Of a stretch of DNA of 19,231 nt, positions 7,853 to 16,272 are shown in pieces. The stretch covers positions 1-19,231 of the forward strand of contig JAADFV010000361.1 of the NCBI GenBank assembly GCA_013152695.1. Reading direction: 5' to 3'. The position numbers were made by a program, and so were the translations under genes. Origin of the DNA: Chloroflexota bacterium. Lineage in GTDB: Bacteria > Chloroflexota > Anaerolineae > J102. The notes below the pieces were generated by a model. The model ran no database searches. It was not told where the DNA came from and saw nothing but the letters and a program-made list of their open reading frames with translations. Positions within the stretch are counted from its first letter, which is position 1. The number at the start of each line of letters is the position of its first letter.

Positions 7853-7914
7853 TCCTCAATCGTCGCGATGTTGCTCTAGAACGATGTACAAGGTAACATA
7901 GGACAGCACATCCA

Positions 7915-7948
7915 GCCAGGCAAACTGGCCTACCAGCAGCATACTGCT
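7915..7948 (+). other. Two small adjacent hairpins ahead of prs
   Basis: In the 159-nt gap before prs, GCCAG-gcaaa-CTGGC (7915-7929) and AGCAG-cata-CTGCT (7935-7948) form two short perfect hairpins 5 nt apart. No T-run follows, so neither looks like an intrinsic terminator. They could be leader structure or chance; no known riboswitch is recognised. Confidence 0.25.
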
Positions 7949-8011
7949 CTTGTTAGCCATCGATACCCGAGAGTCCTACTTCCACTCCTAATTTTCCTCT
8001 CGATCGTCATT

Positions 8012-8968
8012 ATGTCCTACAACTTGCATCCCCTTCGTATCTTTAGCGGTTCTGCCAACCCTGCCTTGGCTGAGGAAATTGTACACATCCTCAATCGACC
8101 GTTAGGCAGAAGTACCACCCGTCGTCTGCCTGACTCAGAAATCCATGTGATGATTGATGAACTGGTGCGAGATGATGATGTCTTCATTATCCAACCTTGC
8201 CCCGAGCCGGTGAATGATCACCTCATGGAATTGATTTTCTACATCGATGCCTTTCGTCGTGCCTCGGCGCACGCTATCAATGTCGTCATTCCTTACTATC
8301 CTTACGCCCGTCAAGAGCGCATGGCGCGCGGGCGGGAAGCGATCAGCGCGCGGGTGGTAGCGACTATGTTGGAGACGATGGGCGCCTCTCGCGTCATCTA
8401 TGTCGACATTCATTCAGAAGCCACGCAAGGTTTTTTCACCATTCCTGTAGATCCCCTTTCGGCGATGACGGTATTTGCAGACCATTTTCGGCAACTTGAG
8501 CTAGTAGAGCCGGTTGTGGTGGCGCCTGATCTGGGCCGAACCAAGTTGGCTGGACGTTTTGCCCGCCTCCTCGACCTGCCTCTTGTCGTCATGCACAAAC
8601 GACGTATGAACTTTGCCAGTGTGGAGACGATGGCTATTGTCGGCGACATCAAAGGAAAAACGCCCATTATTTTCGATGATATCATCGCTGGAGGCAGTGT
8701 ACTGACTCAGGTGGAAGGTCTGGTAGAAGTAGGAGCGAGGCCAGAGGTCTATCTTGCCATCACTCATCCTGTTTTGTTGCCGAGCGTCCTCGAACGACTG
8801 GATGCTCCGCACATCAAACAGTTGATCGTCACGAACACTATTCCAATTCCTCCCGCCAAACAACACCCCAAGCTTAAAATTCTTTCCCTGGCCCCACTTC
8901 TTGCTGAAGCCATCGAACGCATCCATGGCGGAGAATCGATGGGGCCCCTTCTGAAACATCTTGGTTAA
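8012..8968 (+). CDS. prs: Ribose-phosphate pyrophosphokinase (PRPP synthetase)
   Basis: Makes 5-phosphoribosyl 1-pyrophosphate from ribose 5-phosphate and ATP for purine, pyrimidine, His, Trp and NAD synthesis. It is 318 residues, normal length. Family signatures include [25 protein letters not shown], the ATP-site segment [32 protein letters not shown], and the flexible-loop KRR in [10 protein letters not shown]. The PRPP-binding loop [12 protein letters not shown] is unusual: measured from DD to the following GA it is one residue shorter than the classical DDMIDTAGTL loop. No Shine-Dalgarno precedes ATG 8012. The stop overlaps the ribosome binding site of the bactofilin gene, so the two are probably co-translated. 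Confidence 0.93.
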   Translation: MSYNLHPLRIFSGSANPALAEEIVHILNRPLGRSTTRRLPDSEIHVMIDELVRDDDVFIIQPCPEPVNDHLMELIFYIDAFRRASAHAINVVIPYYPYARQERMARGREAISARVVATMLETMGASRVIYVDIHSEATQGFFTIPVDPLSAMTVFADHFRQLELVEPVVVAPDLGRTKLAGRFARLLDLPLVVMHKRRMNFASVETMAIVGDIKGKTPIIFDDIIAGGSVLTQVEGLVEVGARPEVYLAITHPVLLPSVLERLDAPHIKQLIVTNTIPIPPAKQHPKLKILSLAPLLAEAIERIHGGESMGPLLKHLG

Positions 8969-8978
8969 GGAGTTTGTT

Positions 8979-9380
8979 ATGTTCCGACGTGAACGTCGAC
9001 TCGATACTGATCAAATACAATTGACAGTGAACCCCAATGTTACCCTGCGCGGCGAAGTCATCTGCGATGGTTCGGTGCGTATCGATGGCGTTATGGAGGA
9101 AGGTCGGATCAAAACGCTGGGCAATGTGATTATTGGCGCCGATGCCCGCGTCATGGCTGATATCCACGCCGATACTGTTTCTATTGCCGGGGCCTTCAAG
9201 GGTACGATTGAGGCACAGCGCCTGGAGCTTTTGGCTGGGGGGCAAGTGTGGGGAACTGTACGTGTACACTCGTTTTATATCGACGAAGGTGCTACCCTTC
9301 AGGCCGAGCTCATCATGGTAGATGACACCGTAGAGGACCCCTTCACTTCAGAAAAGGAAGCACCGTCAGCCGACTCCTGA
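8979..9380 (+). CDS. Bactofilin family cytoskeletal protein
   Basis: A 133-residue protein with the short repeated hydrophobic pattern of the bactofilin (DUF583) beta-helix: VTLRGEVICDGSVRIDG, NVIIGADARVMADIHADTVS, then AFKGTIEAQRLELLAGGQVW. The tail is acidic and disordered. Bactofilins polymerise without nucleotide at the membrane or cell interior and help shape cells or position envelope enzymes. The start is ATG 8979, 6 nt after AAGGAG; the frame is open back to a TTG at 8961 but that would overlap prs. It begins 10 nt after the prs stop, an arrangement with no obvious functional reason. Confidence 0.9.
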   Translation: MFRRERRLDTDQIQLTVNPNVTLRGEVICDGSVRIDGVMEEGRIKTLGNVIIGADARVMADIHADTVSIAGAFKGTIEAQRLELLAGGQVWGTVRVHSFYIDEGATLQAELIMVDDTVEDPFTSEKEAPSADS

Positions 9381-9416
9381 TTTTCGCCCTTTTTCAGCAT
9401 TATTGCGGTGTGATTC

Positions 9417-9439
9417 GGCGGAGGCGTCTGCCTCACGCC
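9417..9439. terminator. Hairpin between convergent bactofilin and radA genes
   Basis: GGCGGAGGC, loop GTCT, then GCCTCaCGCC form a 9-bp stem with one bulged base. It sits in the 76-nt space between two converging genes, where a terminator is expected. There is no T-run on either strand, so it is at best a weak or factor-assisted terminator. Confidence 0.35.
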
Positions 9440-9456
9440 AACCAATGAGCTCCTTC

Positions 9457-10836
9457 TTAGCGCAAAGCAAGCTCAATCGCCTGAGCCAATGAGCGTGCTT
9501 CGCGGATGACCATGCCCGAGGGAAAATCCTTTTGGCTCTGCTTGCCCACGCGACGGGGTACAATGGCCTGGCTAAACCCTAACTTTTGCGCTTCACCCAG
9601 GCGGCGATGTAGCTGGCTGACAGAACGCAATTCTCCACTCAGGCCCACCTCACCCACAAGCACCAAATCCGCGGCTACGGAGCGATTGCGAATGCTGGAG
9701 GTGATGGCCACGGCAATTGCCAGATCGCTGGCCGGTTCCGTAATTTTAAGGCCTCCGACCACATTTACGAAGATATCCTGATCGGATAAACGCAGGCCCA
9801 CCCGCTTGGAAAGTACCGCCGAAATAAGGAGAAGACGGTTGAAATCAACACCATTGGCCGTTCGACGGGGTTGGGCAAAAGAGGTGGTCGAGGCCAGGGC
9901 CTGCACTTCGACCAGCAAGGGGCGTGTACCCTCCATGGGCACAGCAATGGTACTTCCCGAGGCATTGGGTAGGCGTTCTGCCAGGAATATCTCTGAAGGA
10001 TTGAGGACTTCCACCATGCCTTGCGCCTTCATTTCGAATACGCCCACCTCATTGGTGGAACCAAAGCGGTTTTTAACCGAGCGAAGAATGCGATAGCTGT
10101 GAAAACGATCGCCTTCGAGATAAAGCACCGTATCGACCATGTGCTCCAAAATGCGAGGTCCGGCAAGGGTTCCTTCTTTGGTGACATGTCCCACCAAAAA
10201 GAGGGGAATGTTTTGGGCCTTAGCCAGGCGTAGAAGTAAAGAAGCACATTCTCGTACCTGGGTGACGCTGCCGGCGCTGGATTGATAACCATCAAGATAA
10301 ACAGCCTGAATCGAATCGACGATAATCAAACCAGGTTGCAAACGCTCGATTTGTTTGATGATATTGTCGAGATTTACATCTGCCAGTAAATATAATGATT
10401 CGCTCTTGATGCCCAGGCGCGTGGCACGCTGCTTGATTTGATGCGCGGACTCTTCGCCGCTGACGTATAAAACCTTGGCGCCACTGCTGGCGACATCAGC
10501 AGCCATCTGGATGAGTAAGGTACTTTTACCAATGCCCGGGTCGCCGCTAATGAGCACACCCCCTCCCGGCACAATACCACCTCCCAAAACGCGCGCCAAT
10601 TCGGGCATTTGCATGGCGATGCGTGCACTATTTTCACTTTCGACTTGGGGGAGTGGCACGGGGCTAACGCTATTCTGAAAAGCATACTTAGCACGCGATT
10701 TCTGGCTTGGTTCTGCTTCGAGGGTAGTTTCGACAATGGTATTCCAGGCCCCACAATGGCTACACCGCCCCGACCATTTGGCCTGGCTATGCCCACATTC
10801 GGAGCAAACATAAACGGTTCTTTGTTTGGCGGCCAT
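9457..10836 (-). CDS. radA: DNA repair protein RadA (Sms)
   Basis: A RecA-like ATPase and DnaB-type helicase that promotes branch migration during recombination. It is 459 residues and complete. In order: a C4 zinc finger with Cys11, Cys14, Cys25 and Cys28; Walker A GDPGIGKST (98-106); Walker B LIIVDSIQ; the RadA-specific KNRFG motif (255-259); and a C-terminal Lon-protease-like domain with DLAIAVAITSS and LVGEVGLSGELR, without the Lon catalytic serine/lysine pair being expected. ATG 10836 has AAGGA 9 nt upstream. It is transcribed alone, away from the MBL hydrolase gene, from a promoter visible at 10883-10911. Confidence 0.97.
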   Translation of the reverse strand: MAAKQRTVYVCSECGHSQAKWSGRCSHCGAWNTIVETTLEAEPSQKSRAKYAFQNSVSPVPLPQVESENSARIAMQMPELARVLGGGIVPGGGVLISGDPGIGKSTLLIQMAADVASSGAKVLYVSGEESAHQIKQRATRLGIKSESLYLLADVNLDNIIKQIERLQPGLIIVDSIQAVYLDGYQSSAGSVTQVRECASLLLRLAKAQNIPLFLVGHVTKEGTLAGPRILEHMVDTVLYLEGDRFHSYRILRSVKNRFGSTNEVGVFEMKAQGMVEVLNPSEIFLAERLPNASGSTIAVPMEGTRPLLVEVQALASTTSFAQPRRTANGVDFNRLLLISAVLSKRVGLRLSDQDIFVNVVGGLKITEPASDLAIAVAITSSIRNRSVAADLVLVGEVGLSGELRSVSQLHRRLGEAQKLGFSQAIVPRRVGKQSQKDFPSGMVIREARSLAQAIELALR

Positions 10837-10882
10837 GCTTTCAGATCCTTGAATGAATGGTTAGGTCATTTGTTCTACTTGC

Positions 10883-10911
10883 ATTGTACCTGAACATTAT
10901 TTTGCCGTCAA
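10883..10911 (-). promoter_or_regulatory. Predicted sigma70-type promoter for radA
   Basis: On the minus strand TTGACG (10906-10911, 5 of 6) and TACAAT (10883-10888, 5 of 6) are separated by exactly 17 bp. The transcript would start near 10876, about 40 nt before the radA ATG. Best overall promoter match in the window. Confidence 0.65.
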
Positions 10912-10966
10912 TTACGCACTCTTTCGGCGAGACTGTAACAATTTAGGCGGCATTTGGGGGATCGGA

Positions 10967-10997
10967 GATGCGACGCACTTCGGAAGTGTGTCGTATC
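10967..10997. repeat. Tight 14-bp hairpin/palindrome in the radA-MBL intergenic region
   Basis: GATGCGACGCACTT (10967-10980), loop CGG, and AAGTGTGTCGTATC (10984-10997) pair along all 14 positions, 12 Watson-Crick and two G-T wobbles. No T-run follows. The two wobbles suggest drift from a perfect palindrome, as in REP-type dispersed repeats. It lies in the 308-nt divergent gap 10837-11144, which otherwise holds the radA promoter and, on the right, the leader of the MBL gene. An 85-codon minus-strand frame (10912-11169) also crosses it but has no ribosome binding site. Confidence 0.5.
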
Positions 10998-11144
10998 TGG
11001 GGTCAATGAAAACTTCTGGGACCGTACTCAGCGTCTTGCCAGACTTTGCCCAAACTGAGGTAAGTGATTTAGCATTGATCACATTCCAAGCATTATCGTC
11101 TACCCATCCTGTTTCAAATACACCCGCCACAAAGGATTTTTGCC

Positions 11145-12545
11145 ATGCGTTTACAATTTTGGGGAGCAACTCGCACAGTTACGGGCTCGATGCACTATTT
11201 GGAGGTCAATGGGAGCAAGATCCTCCTGGATTGCGGTTTATTTCAGGGAAAACGTGCTCTCAGTTATGAGCGCAATCTAAATTTTCCCTTTGACCCGGCA
11301 GAAATCGATACCCTCATTCTCTCCCATGCTCATATCGACCACAGTGGGAATATTCCGAATTTCATCAAGCAGGGCTTTACGGGGAATATCTATTGCACAC
11401 CGGCGACGCGCGATCTGGCCGCGGCCATGTTGCCCGATAGCGGCCGCATTCAAGAGCAGGACATCGCCTATCTCAATAAAAAACGAGCGCGCAAGGGCCA
11501 GCCTCCTGTACAACCGCTGTACACGATGATGGAGGCGATGGATAGCCTGCAATTTTTTGTGAGTCTGCCCTATTGGCGTACATTACCCGTCGCTCCGGGT
11601 GTCAAACTTACCTTTTTTGATGCCGGTCATATTTTGGGAAGCGCCATTGTCGTTCTCGACATCACCGAAAACGGCACGAAAAAACGTCTCGTATTTTCAG
11701 GAGATCTGGGACGAAAGGGGATGGCGATTTTACGCGAGGTACAGTACATCGACAGTGCTGACTATGTCATCATGGAGAGCACTTATGGCAAAAGGGATCA
11801 TGAATCGCTCAATGAAGCCAGCCAAAAATTACGCCAGGCTGTCAACAGCACGTGTCGCCAGAACGGTAAACTGCTGGTGCCTGCCTTTGCCGTCGGCCGC
11901 ACACAGGAATTGGTCTATGGTTTGCACAAGCTCAGCGATGCCCACAAGATTCCTCGCATTCCCATTTTTGTAGACTCGCCCCTGGCAGTCAACGTCACCG
12001 AAGTTTTTCGTCTGCACCCTGATTCCTACAATGCCGAGGTGCGGCACTTCATGGCCGAAGACAAACACCACAATCCCTTTGGCTTCGAGCAACTAACCTA
12101 TGTGCGAAAAGTGGAAGATTCGAAGGATCTGAATTTTTTGCGCGAACCGGCTATGATCATCGCTGCTTCGGGCATGTGTGAAGGTGGGCGTATTTTGCAT
12201 CATCTCAAGAACAACATTGAAGACCCGCGCACCACCATCCTCTTTGTGGGCTTTCAGGCTGAAAATACGCTGGGGCGCCGCATTCTCGAGGGGGTGTCGC
12301 CCGTGAAGATATTTGGGGAGGAGTATGAAGTACGGGCTAATATCGAGCGGATCGAAGGCTACAGCGCTCATGCCGACCGTGGTGAACTCAAAGCCTGGGC
12401 CACTCATTTCGACCGCAAGCGTCTCAAGAAGTTCTTCCTCGTCCATGGCGAGCTCGATGCCGCCGCGGCTCTTTCGGTTTCATTGGAGGGTGCAGGCATT
12501 GCTAATGTCATCATTCCTGAACGGGGTGATGCCTTCGATTTGTAG
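11145..12545 (+). CDS. MBL-fold/beta-CASP RNA-processing metallo-hydrolase (CPSF/YSH1-like)
   Basis: A 466-residue zinc-dependent hydrolase of the bacterial/archaeal CPSF73-like group, expected to cut RNA in the cytoplasm. Metal ligands are visible: HAHIDH (61-66), His162 in AGHILGSA, Asp187 in FSGDLGR, and His434 in LVHGE. The beta-CASP insert carries ESTYG (211-215), VPAFAVGRTQEL, SGMCEGGRI (342-350) and GYSAHADRGEL with His409. The protein ends after the conserved HGE strand and lacks extra KH domains at the N-terminus, unlike archaeal aCPSF1. ATG 11145 has AAAGGA 8 nt upstream. It is followed by a 359-nt gap before the yacL-like gene; RNase versus another nuclease activity cannot be told from sequence. 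Confidence 0.94.
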   Translation: MRLQFWGATRTVTGSMHYLEVNGSKILLDCGLFQGKRALSYERNLNFPFDPAEIDTLILSHAHIDHSGNIPNFIKQGFTGNIYCTPATRDLAAAMLPDSGRIQEQDIAYLNKKRARKGQPPVQPLYTMMEAMDSLQFFVSLPYWRTLPVAPGVKLTFFDAGHILGSAIVVLDITENGTKKRLVFSGDLGRKGMAILREVQYIDSADYVIMESTYGKRDHESLNEASQKLRQAVNSTCRQNGKLLVPAFAVGRTQELVYGLHKLSDAHKIPRIPIFVDSPLAVNVTEVFRLHPDSYNAEVRHFMAEDKHHNPFGFEQLTYVRKVEDSKDLNFLREPAMIIAASGMCEGGRILHHLKNNIEDPRTTILFVGFQAENTLGRRILEGVSPVKIFGEEYEVRANIERIEGYSAHADRGELKAWATHFDRKRLKKFFLVHGELDAAAALSVSLEGAGIANVIIPERGDAFDL

Positions 12546-12563
12546 GTCACGCTCAAACAATTA

Positions 12564-12592
12564 TTGTCAAGATACTGAGATTGTGTTAGCAT
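12564..12592 (+). promoter_or_regulatory. Candidate promoter upstream of the yacL-cysS-rlmB run
   Basis: TTGTCA (12564-12569, 5 of 6 to -35) and TAGCAT (12587-12592, 4 of 6 to -10) are spaced by 17 bp. It begins 19 nt after the MBL stop and would give a leader of about 300 nt containing the two inverted repeats described below. The -10 is only fair, so other start sites in this AT-rich gap remain possible. Confidence 0.35.
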
Positions 12593-12674
12593 TAACGTGT
12601 TTCATTTCCTGGCGCGGTTCAGTTTGCTTTCGCACGTCCTTTACAAATCAGACTTGGATTTTTTGGTAAATATG

Positions 12675-12717
12675 CGTGTTATGTTGTGTACAGCGTATGT
12701 TTCCCTGGCATAACACG
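12675..12717. repeat. 9-bp perfect inverted repeat in the yacL leader
   Basis: CGTGTTATG (12675-12683) and CATAACACG (12709-12717) are exact complements separated by 25 nt. The arms could form an RNA stem with a large loop or be two half-sites for a regulator. No matching known motif is recognised. To its right is an AT-rich stretch with short ATTC/ATCC tandem repetition (about 12781-12811). Confidence 0.4.
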
Positions 12718-12830
12718 AAATGATGAAGCCGAACCATGCCTAGTCCTTTTCTTTTTTGATCCGGTGTAGATAATTTATTTTATCCATTTATTCATCCATT
12801 CATTCATTTCTCACTGGAGCGCGGCAGCTT

Positions 12831-12858
12831 GCTTGCAGGTTCTTTGGAACCAACAAGC
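12831..12858 (+). promoter_or_regulatory. Leader hairpin just before the yacL-like gene
   Basis: GCTTG-CA-GGTTC-TTTG-GAACC-AA-CAAGC forms two 5-bp stems separated by a 2x2 internal loop and closed by a TTTG tetraloop. It ends about 30 nt before the AGGAGG of the downstream gene. It has no T-run and so is not a terminator; a leader or mRNA-stability element is possible. It does not match a T-box or any riboswitch I can name. Confidence 0.35.
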
Positions 12859-12904
12859 CTCCTGCTGAGTCTTACAATTGAATAATCTCAAGGAGGCGCA
12901 TCTC

Positions 12905-13984
12905 GTGATTCTTGATCGTATCTTTCGTTTTATCGGACTTATCTTTTTTGCAATTATTGGGTGGCAATCTGGCGTCATTATTACCCAGTCACCAAATCCA
13001 CTCAACGACATAGGTGCTCTACAGATCATTGTTCCCCTCACCATCGTGGGGAGCATTGTCGGCTGGTTTATCGCTCCCTGGCTGACCACGCGCCCCGCCA
13101 TTTGGGCGATGCGGAGCGTACGGAATATCCCTATCGAGGAAGTTGTTGCCGCTACCATCGGCTTGGCCTTAGGGCTCCTCGTGGCAGCTTTACTGACCGT
13201 TCCTCTTACGCAATTGCCCGATCCTTTTGGGGCCATTCTGCCTTTTGCTGTGAGCATCATTTTTGGCTATTTGGGGGCGATGATTGCGGTTTTACGGCGA
13301 GATGACTTTGGTCGTTTGTTGAATTGGCGACATCGGCAGCATCCCGAACCGATGACCATCGCTGTGAGTGAAACAGCATCTGTGAGTGGCGCCCACCCCC
13401 TCTTGCTCGACACCAGCGTCATTATCGATGGTCGTATTGTAGATGTGGCAAAAACCGGTTTCCTGGTGGGGCCCTTATTGGTACCACGCTTCGTGTTAAC
13501 CGAGCTGCAGTACATTGCCGATTCTTCCGATGCTTTGCGCCGTGCTCGCGGTCGCCGTGGCCTGGAAGTTCTGGATGAATTGAAGAATCTGGAGACGCCC
13601 GCGCTCGAAATTATCGATCTGGATGCTCCCCGCATCCATGAGGTAGATGAAAAACTGATCACACTGGCGCGCGAGCACGATATCAGTATCATGACCAATG
13701 ATTACAATCTCAATCGCGTCGCTGCCTTACAGGGACTCAAGGTCTTGAATTTGAACGAGCTGGCCAATGCCATGAAGTCAATTTTGTTGCCGGGCGAACA
13801 TCTTAGGCTTCGCTTGATCCAAGAAGGCAAGGAATCAGATCAAGGCGTGGGCTATTTGGATGATGGCACCATGGTGGTTGTCGAGAACGGTCGGGATTAT
13901 ATCGGTAAAGAGATGGACTTGGTCGTGACCAAAGTTCTCCAGACCAGTGCCGGGCGGATGATTTTTGCCCAACTAGCCACATGA
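12905..13984 (+). CDS. YacL-like membrane-anchored PIN/TRAM domain protein
   Basis: A 359-residue protein with four predicted membrane helices (about residues 5-26, 41-60, 79-101 and 108-130), then a cytoplasmic PIN nuclease-fold domain starting at [16 protein letters not shown] (Asp169 as first acidic ligand), with [11 protein letters not shown] and [15 protein letters not shown] supplying the other conserved acidic residues. A TRAM RNA-binding domain closes the protein ([20 protein letters not shown]). The start GTG 12905 is chosen because AGGAGG lies 8 nt upstream; the frame is open to a TTG at 12878. It matches B. subtilis YacL in architecture. cysS begins 19 nt after its stop. RNase or tRNA-linked activity is an inference from PIN and TRAM. 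Confidence 0.9.
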   Translation: MILDRIFRFIGLIFFAIIGWQSGVIITQSPNPLNDIGALQIIVPLTIVGSIVGWFIAPWLTTRPAIWAMRSVRNIPIEEVVAATIGLALGLLVAALLTVPLTQLPDPFGAILPFAVSIIFGYLGAMIAVLRRDDFGRLLNWRHRQHPEPMTIAVSETASVSGAHPLLLDTSVIIDGRIVDVAKTGFLVGPLLVPRFVLTELQYIADSSDALRRARGRRGLEVLDELKNLETPALEIIDLDAPRIHEVDEKLITLAREHDISIMTNDYNLNRVAALQGLKVLNLNELANAMKSILLPGEHLRLRLIQEGKESDQGVGYLDDGTMVVVENGRDYIGKEMDLVVTKVLQTSAGRMIFAQLAT

Positions 13985-14003
13985 TATTCGCAGGAGAAAA
14001 CAG

Positions 14004-15407
14004 ATGACATTACGGGTGTACAATACCCTTAGTCGTAAAAAAGAGATATTCGAGCCCCTGGAACCGGGTGTGGTTCGGATGTATGTGTGCGGGCCCACAG
14101 TGTACGACGAAGCTCACATCGGCCATGGAATGTCGGCGATCATTTTCGATATGATCCGTCGTTACCTGGAATATAAAGGCTACCAAGTGCAGCACGTGAT
14201 GAACTTTACCGATGTCGATGACAAAATCATCAATCGCGCCCGCGAGACAGGACAAGACCCTTTCCAGTTGGCGCAAACATACATCGATCGCTTCTCCGAA
14301 CACATGGCCGCGCTCAATGTCCTCCCCCCCACCGTCACTCCCCGCGTCTCACAGACCATCGATGAGATCATCGATATGGTGGCGCGCCTGATCGAAAAGG
14401 GATATGCTTACGAATCAGAGGGGGATGTTTATTTTCGCGTACGTGCCGATGACGATTATGGCAAGCTGAGTCGTCGCAAAATCGAACATGCCGTAAGTAG
14501 CGATCGAGAACGTTTCGGTAACGAGCTCAAAGAGGATGCGGCAGATTTCGCCATATGGAAGGCACAAAAATCAGAGGACGAACCTGCCTGGCCCAGCCCT
14601 TGGGGGATGGGACGGCCTGGCTGGCACATCGAATGCTCGGCCATGGTCAGGCGTTATCTTGGCCCTACCATCGATATCCATGGCGGCGGCAACGACCTTA
14701 TCTTTCCCCATCACGAAAACGAAATTGCGCAAAGCGAAAGTTGTAATGATGCCCCCCTCGCCAAATACTGGCTCCATAATGGCATGCTAAAGCTGCGCGG
14801 GGAGAAGATGTCGAAATCATTGGGGAATATGGTGACGATTTCGCAGTTTTTGGCCGAACATGAGGCTGATGTATTCCGTATTTTGGTGCTGGGCTCACAC
14901 TATCGCAAGCCCCTGGCCTATGATGATGAGGTGGTGGCGCAAGCAGAACGTGCCCTGGCCCGTTTACGTAGTGCCCTTCGCCCTCCCCAAGGCAATATCG
15001 AAGAGGGTGAGGCCGCGGCCAAACTAATCAAAGCTGCTTCTGTGGCGCGTACCCGCTTCGAACAAGCCATGGATGATGATTTCAATTCTGCCGGCGCCCT
15101 TGGCCATCTTTACGATCTGGTCAAAGCGATCAATCAGGCTCGCGATCAGGGTGTCGGTGGCGAACCTTTTAAGCAGGCCCAGGATACTTTGCGCGAATTA
15201 GCAGGAGTGTTAGGCTTACGATTAGAAGAGCAAGCTGACAGGGTTTCTGATGCCGCCCCCTTTATCGAGTTACTGCTCGAGGTGCGGGCAGAAATGCGGA
15301 AATTGAAGCAATGGGCTATTGCTGACATGATTCGCGATCGGCTCGCGGCCCAAGGTGTTATCCTGGAGGATACACGCGAGGGGACAACCTGGCACTGGCA
15401 GCGCTGA
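14004..15407 (+). CDS. cysS: Cysteinyl-tRNA synthetase
   Basis: Charges tRNA-Cys with cysteine. It is a complete 467-residue class I synthetase. Seen: [14 protein letters not shown] with zinc ligand Cys29 and the HIGH motif at 38-41; GWHIECSAM with Cys211; [12 protein letters not shown] with His236 and Glu240 completing the zinc site; and the catalytic KMSKS loop at 268-272. The C-terminal helical anticodon-binding domain contains [19 protein letters not shown] 14004 has AGGAG 7 nt upstream. The position right after a yacL-like gene and 20 nt before rlmB repeats a gene association known from Firmicutes. Confidence 0.98.
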   Translation: MTLRVYNTLSRKKEIFEPLEPGVVRMYVCGPTVYDEAHIGHGMSAIIFDMIRRYLEYKGYQVQHVMNFTDVDDKIINRARETGQDPFQLAQTYIDRFSEHMAALNVLPPTVTPRVSQTIDEIIDMVARLIEKGYAYESEGDVYFRVRADDDYGKLSRRKIEHAVSSDRERFGNELKEDAADFAIWKAQKSEDEPAWPSPWGMGRPGWHIECSAMVRRYLGPTIDIHGGGNDLIFPHHENEIAQSESCNDAPLAKYWLHNGMLKLRGEKMSKSLGNMVTISQFLAEHEADVFRILVLGSHYRKPLAYDDEVVAQAERALARLRSALRPPQGNIEEGEAAAKLIKAASVARTRFEQAMDDDFNSAGALGHLYDLVKAINQARDQGVGGEPFKQAQDTLRELAGVLGLRLEEQADRVSDAAPFIELLLEVRAEMRKLKQWAIADMIRDRLAAQGVILEDTREGTTWHWQR

Positions 15408-15427
15408 AGCGCGAAGAGCTTTTTGTC

Positions 15428-16222
15428 ATGGCGAAGCGTCGCAGCAAACCCTCACATTCAGGCGAGTATCTCTATGGCCGACAGGCTGTACGCGAAACCT
15501 TACGTGCGGGCCGACGCCGAGTGCAACAGCTTTATATTGCTGCCGGCCTCAAGCCTTCGCAAACCCTCAGCGATATCCTCTCCCTTGCTTCGCGTAAGAA
15601 AATTCCTCTCGAAACTGTAGGGCGGCGCCAGTTGGATGAATTGACCGCGGGTGCCCACCATCAAGGTGTTGTCCTTGCCTGCAGTTCCTATCCTTATGCC
15701 CGTCTACAGGATGTTTTTGCCCGCGCCCAGGCACAAGACCAACCACCCCTGCTCCTCCTCCTCGACCGTCTACAAGACCCGCAGAATCTGGGTAGCTTGC
15801 TGCGTACAGCCGAAGCATACGGCGTTCATGGCGTCGTTACCCTCAAGCATAGAGCCGCGGGCGTGAGTCCTGCTGTTGTCAATGCCTCTGCCGGTGCCGT
15901 CGAGCATCTTCTCATTTGCCAGGAGACCAATCTTGTTGCCACCATCGAGACCTTAAAAAAAGAGGACATGTGGATAGCCGGGTTAGAAAAACGTGAGGGA
16001 GCTGTTTCCTTGTCTGCAGTCGACTGGGTAGGGCCGGTAGGAATCGTCGTCGGCTCCGAGGGGTTTGGTCTCAGCCGCCTGGTACGCGAGCATTGTGATT
16101 GGCTCGTTGCTCTTCCCATGTTTGGACAGATCAATTCCCTGAACGCGGCTGTGGCGGGTTCCATTGTTATTTTTTGGGCTATGCAACAACGCCGTGCCCA
16201 TCTTTCCCCTGAGAAAGCCTAA
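15428..16222 (+). CDS. rlmB: TrmH-family RNA 2'-O-ribose methyltransferase (RlmB-like)
   Basis: Transfers a methyl group from SAM to a ribose 2'-OH, in E. coli RlmB at G2251 of 23S rRNA. It is 264 residues. The N-terminal substrate-binding domain starts at YLYGRQAVRETLRAG. The SPOUT catalytic knot carries the three motifs: LDRLQDPQNLGSLLRTAEA (Asn120, Arg126), GIVVGSEGFGLSR (Glu211) and LPMFGQINSLNAAVAGSI (Ser237, Asn239). The third motif has Ala-Ala where Val-Ser is usual, a mild change. A weak GAAGAG precedes ATG 15428. rRNA versus tRNA as target cannot be proven, but the extra N-terminal domain and the cysS neighbourhood favour RlmB. Confidence 0.9.
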   Translation: MAKRRSKPSHSGEYLYGRQAVRETLRAGRRRVQQLYIAAGLKPSQTLSDILSLASRKKIPLETVGRRQLDELTAGAHHQGVVLACSSYPYARLQDVFARAQAQDQPPLLLLLDRLQDPQNLGSLLRTAEAYGVHGVVTLKHRAAGVSPAVVNASAGAVEHLLICQETNLVATIETLKKEDMWIAGLEKREGAVSLSAVDWVGPVGIVVGSEGFGLSRLVREHCDWLVALPMFGQINSLNAAVAGSIVIFWAMQQRRAHLSPEKA

Positions 16223-16272
16223 TGTCTCTTGCTCAATCCTATTCTCGACTCCTCTCCTGAGAACTTCTCGCG

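Noticed and set aside
8961..8978. TTG start for the bactofilin giving six extra residues
   Set aside because: That start would put the AAGGAG inside the coding sequence; ATG 8979 has it at ideal spacing.
10912..11169. 85-codon minus-strand ORF between radA and the MBL gene
   Set aside because: The middle (VFETGWVDDNAWNVINA) looks slightly protein-like, but it overlaps the MBL start, crosses the hairpin and lacks a ribosome binding site. It could be a decayed remnant, not supportable as a gene.
12831..12858. Possible tRNA arm or T-box because of the GGTTC stem
   Set aside because: No acceptor, D or anticodon arms surround it, and no T-box sequence is present.
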